Part shown: in pieces, positions 41,967 to 48,424 of the stretch
How positions within the stretch are numbered: the first letter of the stretch is position 1
Layout of the letters: every line of letters starts with the position of its first letter
NCBI RefSeq assembly: GCF_003002915.1
Contig: NZ_PVTG01000019.1
Coordinates: 1 to 64,000 of the forward strand
DNA: 64,000 bases
Source of the DNA: Geodermatophilus tzadiensis
Lineage (GTDB): Bacteria > Actinomycetota > Actinomycetes > Mycobacteriales > Geodermatophilaceae
Reading direction: 5' to 3'
Translations under genes and position numbers: made by a program
The notes under the pieces: model-generated
Told to the model about the DNA's origin: nothing
Seen by the model: the letters and a program-made list of their open reading frames with translations, nothing else
Databases searched by the model: none

Positions 41967-42485
41967 ATGGCGAGACGCACCCCCGTGGGGACCTTCGGCA
42001 AGGGCCGTCGCGGCATCAGCACGACGGGCTGGGCACTGCGCGGGGCCGCGGCCGGGGCGGCCGGGACCACGGCGCTCAACGCCGTCACCTACCTCGACAT
42101 GGTCGTCCGCGGCCGGGGCACCAGTTCGACGCCGGAGCAGACGGTGGAGGCGCTGGCCCAGAAGGCGCACGTGCCCATCCCCGGCGACGAGGAGCACCGG
42201 CAGAACCGGGTGCAGGGCCTCGGGCCGATCACCGGCCTGGTCGCCGGCGTGGGGGTCGGGGTGCTGATCGGGCTGGCCCGCGCCTCCGGCTTCCGCTCGC
42301 AGCCGCTGGTGGGCACGCTGCTCACCACGCTCGGGGTGCTGGTGGCCGCCAACGGCCCGATGACCGCGCTCGGGATCACCGACCCGCGCACCTGGTCGGC
42401 CACCGACTGGGCCAGCGACGTCGTGCCGCACCTGGCCTACGGCGCCGTCGTCAAGACCACGATGGACGCCTTCGACCGGCTGTGA
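41967..42485 (+). CDS. Conserved membrane protein of unknown function
   Basis: A 172-residue protein with a basic N-terminus, a hydrophobic stretch WALRGAAAGAAGTTALNAVTYLDM (residues 24-47), a soluble loop with PEQTVEALAQKAHVPIPGDEEHRQNRVQGLG and two further hydrophobic segments (about 87-105 and 112-132), then SDVVPHLAYGAVVKTTMDAF. Conserved among Geodermatophilaceae-like genomes as far as I recall, without function. ATG 41967 is preferred; an ATG at 41930 would add 12 residues lacking good spacing. Confidence 0.65.
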   Translation: MARRTPVGTFGKGRRGISTTGWALRGAAAGAAGTTALNAVTYLDMVVRGRGTSSTPEQTVEALAQKAHVPIPGDEEHRQNRVQGLGPITGLVAGVGVGVLIGLARASGFRSQPLVGTLLTTLGVLVAANGPMTALGITDPRTWSATDWASDVVPHLAYGAVVKTTMDAFDRL

Positions 42486-42489
42486 CCCG

Positions 42490-42534
42490 GGGCACTTCCG
42501 CGGAGGTGCCCGGTGCACATCCGCGGAAGTGCCC
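42490..42534. repeat. Inverted repeat of two near-palindromes
   Basis: GGGCACTTCCGCGGA and TCCGCGGAAGTGCCC form perfect 15-bp arms around a 15-base centre. Each half is also a near-palindrome around TCCGCGGA. It sits between converging stops (42485 and 42537) and can act as a terminator for both; the self-similar design also resembles REP elements. Confidence 0.7.
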
Positions 42535-42536
42535 GC

Positions 42537-43190
42537 TCAGGCGGCGGCGAGCCGCCCGGCCAGGCGGGCGACACCCGGTCCCGTCAGCCCGGCCAGTCCG
42601 GCAGGCCGGCCCGCGACGGCCAGGACCAGGTCCGACAGCGGTCCCCGGACCTGGGGCCCCTCTCCCGTCGACCAGTCGGCGTCGGTGGCGACGAGCTGCA
42701 GCCCCGCCACCCGCCGGGGTCCGCCCATGAGCCGGTTCTCCGCGAGGTAGTGGAGGACCGGCAGGGCGACGTCGGGCGGCGTCCGGTGACGCCGCCCGAG
42801 CGGGCGCGCGATGTCCTGGGCGTGCACGACGACGTCCATGAGCGGGTCCATCGGACCGCTGAGCGGCATCCGGCGCGCGGACTCCGCGCTCTCACGCAGC
42901 TGCCGCACGAGCTCGGCCGGGGAGAACGCGGCGGAACGGCGGTGCGCCACGTCCACCGTCATCCGGTCGAAGCTGCCCCGGGCCCGCACCGCGTCGCGGA
43001 CGACGGACGACAGGGTGGCGCGGGTGGTGACCGTCAGGTGGGCGACCACGTCGCGGACGGTCCACGCCGCGCAGAGCGACCGCGCCGACCAGCCGGCGTC
43101 GTCCAGCCCCTCCGCGAACTCCGCCACGGCCAGCCGCTCGGCCCGTACGGCGGCCTGGACCTGCTCCGGCTGCATGGTGCGCTGTGCCAC
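42537..43190 (-). CDS. Maleylpyruvate isomerase family (DinB-like) protein
   Basis: A 217-residue protein with the mycothiol-dependent maleylpyruvate isomerase N-terminal four-helix fold. Evidence: RAERLAVAEFAEGLDDAGWSARSLCAAWTVRDVVAHLTV near residues 15-55, whose His belongs to the three-His metal site, and DVVVHAQDIARPLG near 120. The family uses mycothiol as cofactor and includes isomerases and thiol S-transferases; the substrate here is unknown. GTG 43190 follows GGAGG; the internal ATG at 43175 is weaker. Confidence 0.85.
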   Translation of the reverse strand: MAQRTMQPEQVQAAVRAERLAVAEFAEGLDDAGWSARSLCAAWTVRDVVAHLTVTTRATLSSVVRDAVRARGSFDRMTVDVAHRRSAAFSPAELVRQLRESAESARRMPLSGPMDPLMDVVVHAQDIARPLGRRHRTPPDVALPVLHYLAENRLMGGPRRVAGLQLVATDADWSTGEGPQVRGPLSDLVLAVAGRPAGLAGLTGPGVARLAGRLAAA

Positions 43191-43261
43191 GTGTCCTCCA
43201 AGAGTGCGTCGGTCCGGAGGAGACCCGGGCCGGGTGTCGGACTCATCGGTGCCCACCGCGA

Positions 43262-44596
43262 TCAGGCGGGCGGGAGACCCCAGCCGGCCTCGTCGACGCC
43301 GCCGGGGACGGGGGCGGCGGGGTCGTAAGGGGTGCGCGTGAAGACGAAGGTGCCCACGTCGAGGTGGTCGGGGGCGATCCGCAGCGGCTCGCCCGCGTAG
43401 TAGCCGTCCAGGCCCACCCAGGTGCCGTCGCCGCGCCGGCAGAACCGGCTCGCGCGCCCCGGCCGCCCGGGCAGCGGCCCCAGGTGGAGCAGCCCGTCGG
43501 GCAGCGCGCGCAGCGCCACCGGCGCCGGTCCCCAGTACCAGATCCCCAGCTGCGCCGGCGGCACCGGTGACGGCGAGGGCCGCCAGGCCTCGACCACGCG
43601 CGGCTCGGCGGCGCGCAGGTCGGCCAGCAGGCCCGGGACGAGCACCTCCAGGCCGCTGGTGGTGTTGGCCAGCGAGACGCCGCCGGTGCCCTCCTCGCGG
43701 TCGACGAACACCCCGGCGAGGAAGCCGGGCATCGAGCCGCCGTGGCCGGTCAGCGTGCGCCCGTCGACCCGCAGCACCTGCAGGCCCAGGCCGTACGCCG
43801 ACCACGCCGGCGAGGACGGGTCGACGCCGGCGGGCACCGCCATCTCCTCGAGCGTCGCCGGGGACAGCACGTCGCCGGTGTCGCCGAGCAGGAACACGGC
43901 GAAGCGGGCGAGGTCGGCCAGCGTCGCCCACAGCTGCCCGGCGGCGGCCATCACGCCGGCGTCGTGCTCGGGCTCGGGCAGCACGACGTCGGCCCACGGG
44001 TGCACCGCGTACCCCCGGGCGGCACGGCCGGAGGGGCGCGGCGTCGTCCGCGTCATGCCCAGCGGCGCGAGCACCTCGGCGGTGACGGCGTCCTCCCACG
44101 ACCGGCCGCGCAGCCGGGCCACCAGCTCGCCGAGCAGGCCGAAGCCGAGGTTGGAGTAGTGGAACCGCCGGGCCTCCCCGAGGACGACGTGCTCGCCGGT
44201 CAGCCCGAGGTCGGCCAGCGAGCCGCCCGGGACGCGCTCCCACCAGCCGCCGGGGCTCTCGGCGGCCGCGCCGGCCAGGTGCGAGAGCAGCTGCCCGACG
44301 CTGCGGTCGCCGAACGGCGTGCCGGGCACGTGCCGGTCCAGCGGGTCGTCGAGCCCCAGCCGGCCCTCGTCGCGCAGCCGCATCACCGCGACGGCGGTGA
44401 CCGTCTTGCTGATCGACCCGAGCCGGTGCTGGACGTCGGTGTGCGGCTCGGCCACGTCGCCGCGGCCGGCCGACCAGGCCAGCCCGCCGTCGCGGACCAC
44501 CCCTGCCACCAGGCCGGGCGCGCGGCCGTCCCGCTGCGCGCGGGCGGTGCGGGCGAGCAGGGTGCGGGCGGTCGCGGGCAGCACGGGCTCGGCCAT
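43262..44596 (-). CDS. Serine hydrolase, beta-lactamase class C family
   Basis: A 444-residue penicillin-binding-protein-like serine hydrolase. The nucleophile motif is SISK (Ser61, Lys64), the second motif is HYSNLGFGLLG (Tyr147, Asn149) and the third HGGSMPGF (HGG in place of KTG), typical of class C esterases and D-aminopeptidases rather than true beta-lactamases. The C-terminal part from about residue 330 adds a lipocalin-like domain seen in esterases of this group. No signal peptide is visible, so the protein is probably cytosolic. Starts at ATG 44596. Confidence 0.88.
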   Translation of the reverse strand: MAEPVLPATARTLLARTARAQRDGRAPGLVAGVVRDGGLAWSAGRGDVAEPHTDVQHRLGSISKTVTAVAVMRLRDEGRLGLDDPLDRHVPGTPFGDRSVGQLLSHLAGAAAESPGGWWERVPGGSLADLGLTGEHVVLGEARRFHYSNLGFGLLGELVARLRGRSWEDAVTAEVLAPLGMTRTTPRPSGRAARGYAVHPWADVVLPEPEHDAGVMAAAGQLWATLADLARFAVFLLGDTGDVLSPATLEEMAVPAGVDPSSPAWSAYGLGLQVLRVDGRTLTGHGGSMPGFLAGVFVDREEGTGGVSLANTTSGLEVLVPGLLADLRAAEPRVVEAWRPSPSPVPPAQLGIWYWGPAPVALRALPDGLLHLGPLPGRPGRASRFCRRGDGTWVGLDGYYAGEPLRIAPDHLDVGTFVFTRTPYDPAAPVPGGVDEAGWGLPPA

Positions 44597-44611
44597 GCCG
44601 GGAACGGTAGG

Positions 44612-44929
44612 TCAGGCGCGCGCCGGCACCCGCAGCCGGCCGGTGCGCCCGGCCCAGCGCTCGAGGACCACCGTGGCCAGCGGCGGGATCGAGGCGGCCA
44701 GCGCGAGCAGCGTCGTCCACCGGGACCAGCCGAGCACCCGGGCGGCCACCAGCGCGACCAGGACGTAGGCGACGAACACCGCCCCGTGCACCGGCCCGAA
44801 GAACTGCACGCCCGCCTCCGAGGTCTGCGGCACGTACTTGACGTACATGCCGGCCAGCAGGCCGACCCAGGACAGGGCCTCGGCGACGGCGACGGCGCGG
44901 AAGGCGAGGACGACGGTGCGCGGGTTCAT
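44612..44929 (-). CDS. DUF3817 family integral membrane protein
   Basis: A 105-residue protein with three membrane helices: AFRAVAVAEALSWVGLLAGMYVKYV (the DUF3817 signature), PVHGAVFVAYVLVALVAARVLG and WTTLLALAASIPPLATVVLE. The N-terminal helix carries a conserved Glu (AEALSW) and the loop holds PVHG. Function is unknown; DUF3817 proteins are common in actinobacteria. It ends 15 bases before the serine hydrolase start and may be its operon partner. ATG at 44929 with GGAGG-like sequence upstream. Confidence 0.85.
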   Translation of the reverse strand: MNPRTVVLAFRAVAVAEALSWVGLLAGMYVKYVPQTSEAGVQFFGPVHGAVFVAYVLVALVAARVLGWSRWTTLLALAASIPPLATVVLERWAGRTGRLRVPARA

Positions 44930-45032
44930 CGGGAGCGGGTCCTCCGGGGTCGGGCGGCTCTCCCCGGTGCAACGCCGGGCCGGCCACGGGTGTCCCGGCG
45001 CGCGGTGTGACCTGCGTGGCAGGGTCGCAGCC

Positions 45033-45590
45033 GTGCGAGGACTGGCCCGGCGCGAGTTCTGCCTGGTGCTGCTCCGCCGCATGGCCGACCTGCGGCCCGA
45101 CCTCGTCGCCGCGGCGCTCCCCCGGCTGGGCGCCGACCGGGCCGCGGCGCACGCCGCGCACACCCGGTGGCAGGCGCTGCACCACTCCCCCCGCGCGCCG
45201 CGGGAGCTGGCCCTGCGCACCGCCGTCCTCGGCCCCGCCGAGACGGTGCGGGCGCACCGCCACGGCGACCTGGAGCTGGAGGTGCGGCACTGGCCGCTGC
45301 CGCTGTGGCCGCACCTGCGCTTCGAGGTGGTCACCGCCGCCGGCGGCGCGGTGCTGCACGAGCACCTGGTGCGGGCGCCGGGCTCCCCGGTGCCGCGGGC
45401 CGCGCCGGGCCGGCTGCGGGCCTGGGAGCACGTGGTCGCCGACGTCAGCGGCCTGCCGGGCGCGGTCGACGTCGACCCGGGGGTGCCGACCCGGTGGCAG
45501 GTCCGGCTGCCCTCGGGCGCCACCGCGGCCTTCGTCTGGGGGCTGCTGCAGGCGGTCCGGCCGCCGGGGGCCGGGAGCCCGGCCCGCTAG
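45033..45590 (+). CDS. Hypothetical protein, 185 residues
   Basis: A soluble, Arg/Ala/Leu-rich protein that I do not recognise. Segments that look structured are ARREFCLVLLRRMADLRPDLVAAALPRLG (helical), HRHGDLELEVRHWPLPLWPHLRFEVVTAAGG and a C-terminal RWQVRLPSGATAAFVWGLLQAVRPP, giving an alpha-then-beta layout. No catalytic motif. GTG start at 45033. The frame's coding-like codon pattern and coordination of the stop with the convergent NlpC gene (CTAG at 45587) support it. No function proposed. Confidence 0.6.
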   Translation: MRGLARREFCLVLLRRMADLRPDLVAAALPRLGADRAAAHAAHTRWQALHHSPRAPRELALRTAVLGPAETVRAHRHGDLELEVRHWPLPLWPHLRFEVVTAAGGAVLHEHLVRAPGSPVPRAAPGRLRAWEHVVADVSGLPGAVDVDPGVPTRWQVRLPSGATAAFVWGLLQAVRPPGAGSPAR

Positions 45591-46723
45591 ACGAGGCGGC
45601 GGGCGCCGACGTAGCCGCCCATCGAGTCGACGGTGGCGACCTTGACCACGTCCCCCGACGTCGGCGCGTGCACCATCTGGCCGTTGCCGATGTAGATGCC
45701 CACGTGGCTCACCGGGCTGTAGAAGAAGACCAGGTCACCGGGCTGCAGCTGGGAGCGGGAGACCGCGGTGCCCATCTTCGACTGCATGCTGCTGGAGTGC
45801 GGGAGGCTGATGCCGGCCGCCCGGTAGGCGTACTGGGTGAGGCCGGAGCAGTCGTAGGAGCCGGGGCCGGCGGCGGCCCAGACGTAGGGCTTGCCGCGCT
45901 GGGCCATGGCGGTGGCCACGACGGTCGAGGCGGCGCCGCTGTCGCCCGCCGGGACGGCGGTGGCGGGCTCGGCGGGGGCGGCCGCCGAGGACGAGGACGA
46001 CGACGGCGCGCTGCTCTCGGCGGGGTCGGTGCGCTCCTCGTCGCGGCTGGCGCGGGCGTCCTCGGCGGCGTGCGCGGCCGCGGCGGCCTCGAGCGCGGCC
46101 CGCCGCTCCTCGGCGCTCAGCCGGGCGTAGTCGGCCTGGTAGTCGGCGATCTGGTCCTCGAGGTCGGCCTGCTGGGCGGCGACGTCGTCGTAGAGGCGCT
46201 GCGCCTCGGCGGCGGCCTCGGCGGCCTGCGTCTGCGCGGCAGTGGCGGTCTCGGTGGCGGCGGCGGCCTGGCCGAGCAGCTCGCCCTGGTAGCCGGCGAC
46301 ACCCTGCAGCAGGGTGACCCGGTTGACGAACTCGTCGGCGTCGGCGCTGGTCATCAGCGCCTGCAGCGAGCCCATGCTGTCGCCGGTGTAGGCGGAGCGG
46401 GCGATGCCGACGACCTGCCGGCGCGCGGTGTCGACGGCGGCCTGCGCCTGGGCGAGGGTCGCGGCGGCCCCCTCGGCGGCGGCCTGCTGGGCGGCCAGCG
46501 CCTCGCGCGCCTCGTTGAAGCGCTCGGTGACGACCTCGAGGTCGTGCCCGCGGGCGGCGACCAGCTCGGCGGCCGCGGCCGCACTGGTGGGCTCCTCGGC
46601 CGCGGCCGGCGTGGCGGCCAGTCCCAGGCCCAGGCCGAGGACGCCGGCGAGGGCGAGGGCGGCGCGGTGGCGCGACCGGCCGGTCGCGGGCAGGCCGGAG
46701 ACACACGTGCGGGGGAACGCCAC
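45587..46723 (-). CDS. Secreted NlpC/P60 peptidoglycan hydrolase, RipA-like
   Basis: A 378-residue cell-wall endopeptidase. A signal peptide (basic SRHRAALALAGVLGLGLGLAATPAAA, cleavage near residue 42) precedes a long Ala/Glu/Gln-rich coiled coil (50-225), a Ser-rich linker and a C-terminal NlpC/P60 domain (265-378) with Cys292 (YDCSGLTQYAY), His340 (VSHVGIYIGNG) and His352. It would cleave stem peptides between D-Glu and diaminopimelate during cell separation, with the coiled coil acting as autoinhibitor as in RipA/PcsB-type proteins. GTG 46723 has GGAGAG upstream. A c-di-AMP riboswitch lies in its leader, a known regulation of such hydrolases. Confidence 0.93.
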   Translation of the reverse strand: MAFPRTCVSGLPATGRSRHRAALALAGVLGLGLGLAATPAAAEEPTSAAAAAELVAARGHDLEVVTERFNEAREALAAQQAAAEGAAATLAQAQAAVDTARRQVVGIARSAYTGDSMGSLQALMTSADADEFVNRVTLLQGVAGYQGELLGQAAAATETATAAQTQAAEAAAEAQRLYDDVAAQQADLEDQIADYQADYARLSAEERRAALEAAAAAHAAEDARASRDEERTDPAESSAPSSSSSSAAAPAEPATAVPAGDSGAASTVVATAMAQRGKPYVWAAAGPGSYDCSGLTQYAYRAAGISLPHSSSMQSKMGTAVSRSQLQPGDLVFFYSPVSHVGIYIGNGQMVHAPTSGDVVKVATVDSMGGYVGARRLV

Positions 46724-46741
46724 GGTCGGCGACTCTCCTTC

Positions 46742-46865
46742 TCCCAGGCCGCCTACCGGGTTAGCTGACGGGTTCGGGCGTGGAGTCGCCCGGCGCGCAC
46801 GCGCGCTACACCCCGAGGACTGCGATGGGTCCCCGGCCCGGTGACCCGGAGGGGGCACCGGCTCG
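46742..46865 (-). ncRNA. Cyclic di-AMP riboswitch (ydaO-yuaA class)
   Basis: Read on the minus strand, the leader contains GGGGACCCA (46834-46826), GGGGTGTAG (46814-46806), CCCGAACCC and CAGCTAACCCGGTAGGC (46767-46751), in the order of the ydaO-yuaA consensus, followed by GGCCTGGG and then the GGAGAG ribosome-binding site of the NlpC/P60 gene. The class binds c-di-AMP and usually lowers expression of cell-wall hydrolases or osmolyte genes. Exact ends are approximate. I see no other gene in the 331-bp gap 46724-47054. Confidence 0.8.
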
Positions 46866-47054
46866 ACGGCGTCCACGGGGTGTCACCCAGGTCAGTGACG
46901 GAGCGCCCCGTTGGACACACAGAGAGTAGGCATCGATACCCGGGCGTGACAATCCCCTCCGCGTGATCCATCTGTCGACACCCGGTGACGGCCGGCACAG
47001 GCCCGCCGCCGCGGCCCCGTTTGGGACGGGTCCGGGCCGAGCAGGAGTCGGGGC

Positions 47055-47279
47055 ATGTCCTCCTCCACCCGGATGCGCCTCGCCCGGCCGCTCGTCGTGC
47101 TCGCCCTGCTCGGGTCCGTGGTCGCCTGCGGCGACAACACCGACTTCTCCCGGGGGCCGACGAACTGCGACTCGGCCGGGGAGAACGCCAGCAACGAGAA
47201 CGACGCCAGCTGCCAGGAGACCGGCGAGAACCCGGGCAACGACGCGCCGACGACCGACGACGCGAACCCCGGCGGCTGA
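47055..47279 (+). CDS. Small putative lipoprotein
   Basis: A 74-residue protein with a short basic N-terminus, a hydrophobic segment (LVVLALLGSVVA) and a lipobox VVAC at about residues 22-25, so the Cys25 would be lipidated after signal peptidase II cleavage. The mature 50 residues are hydrophilic and Asn/Asp/Glu-rich (ENASNENDASCQETGENP) with one extra Cys. ATG with GGAG a few bases upstream. The family is unknown. Confidence 0.6.
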   Translation: MSSSTRMRLARPLVVLALLGSVVACGDNTDFSRGPTNCDSAGENASNENDASCQETGENPGNDAPTTDDANPGG

Positions 47280-47335
47280 GCACCGCGTCCGGACCGGCGG
47301 CGGGCACGGGACCTCCCGGAGGGGTGCGTGAGCCG

Positions 47336-48424
47336 GTGAGCCCTGGGCGGACGTGGACGGCGGCGCGGCTCGGCGCCGAGGCGCGGGTGCTGCTGGGCAG
47401 CACCCGGCGCCAGCTCCGTGGCCGCGACCTGGCGCTGATCGCCGCGGGCCTGACCTTCTACGCCGGGATCGCGGTGGTCCCGCTGCTGCTGGTCGCCGTC
47501 CGGCTGACCGCGCTGGTCACCTCACCCGAGGAGGTGCGCGCGCTGACCGGGCGGCTCACCGAGCTCCTGCCGGCCCAGCTCGGGGCGCCGGAGGTGGTGG
47601 AGCGGCTGGTGGCCGTGGGCGTGCGGGTGGACCTGCTGGGGTTCCTGCTGGCCCTGCTGCCGATGTCGCTCTACGGCGAGGGCCTGCGCCGGGCGCTGCT
47701 GCGGTTCAGCCAGCGGGAGGAGACCCTCACCGCCTGGCGCGGGCGGCTGCTCGCGCTGCCGCTCGTCCTGTTCACCCCCGCGCTGCTCTACCCGCTGCTG
47801 CTGGCCGCCTCGGTGATGGCCGACCTCCTGCGGGAGGACGGCATCGCCGCGGGGCTCGGCCGGTTCGCCGTCGGGTACTACTCGGTGCTGTTCGTGCTCA
47901 CCGTGCCGCTGCTCTGGGGGTTCGGCGTGGTGGCGGCGGGCCGGCACCGCCGTGGCGCCCTGGTCACCGGGGCGCTGTTCACCGCGGCCTGCCTGTCGGG
48001 CTTCCTGCAGGGGTTCGTGCTGTTCCTGTCCCTGCCGCTGGACCTGGGGGCGCCCTTCGGCGGCCTGGTGGCCGTCGGCGCGGTGGTCGCCGTCGCCCTG
48101 TGGATGTTCCTGCTGCACCTGGTGCTGCTCGGCGGGTGGCTGCTCACCCAGGCCCTCGACGAACGGCTGGGCCGCCCTCAGCCGGGGCCGCCGGGCCCGC
48201 CGAACCCCTCGGGCGGGAACGTCGGCGGCCCTCCCGGGTCGGGGGCGGGCTCCGCGGGCGCCGGGGGCGGCTCGGGCGCCGGCGGGGGGCCCGGCTCGGG
48301 CTCCGGGGGCGCCTCCGGTGCCGGGGGACCCGTCGGGGGCCCGGGCGCCGGTGCCGGGGCGGGCGGGTCCGGTTCGGGGGCGGGCGCGGGCTCCGGCTCG
48401 GGCTCCGGCGCGGGCTCCACGTAG
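47336..48424 (+). CDS. YihY/BrkB-family membrane protein
   Basis: A 362-residue protein whose first 275 residues form the YihY/BrkB fold with about six helices (for example LALIAAGLTFYAGIAVVPLLLVAVRL, LPLVLFTPALLYPLLLAASVM, TVPLLWGFGVVAAG, VVAVALWMFLLHLVLLGGWLLTQAL). The signature SLYGEGLRRALLRF is present. The last 85 residues are a Gly/Ser-rich tail encoded entirely opposite the Pro-rich tail of the convergent penicillin-binding protein gene, and may not be functionally meaningful. GTG 47336 is chosen; GTG 47324 is an alternative. Possibly involved in transport or cell-envelope stability; function unknown. Confidence 0.75.
   Translation: MSPGRTWTAARLGAEARVLLGSTRRQLRGRDLALIAAGLTFYAGIAVVPLLLVAVRLTALVTSPEEVRALTGRLTELLPAQLGAPEVVERLVAVGVRVDLLGFLLALLPMSLYGEGLRRALLRFSQREETLTAWRGRLLALPLVLFTPALLYPLLLAASVMADLLREDGIAAGLGRFAVGYYSVLFVLTVPLLWGFGVVAAGRHRRGALVTGALFTAACLSGFLQGFVLFLSLPLDLGAPFGGLVAVGAVVAVALWMFLLHLVLLGGWLLTQALDERLGRPQPGPPGPPNPSGGNVGGPPGSGAGSAGAGGGSGAGGGPGSGSGGASGAGGPVGGPGAGAGAGGSGSGAGAGSGSGSGAGST

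Noticed and set aside
45587-46876. Longer start of the NlpC/P60 gene at 46876
   Set aside because: It would place the c-di-AMP riboswitch inside the coding region and lacks a signal-peptide start; GTG 46723 has GGAGAG and a signal peptide directly after it.
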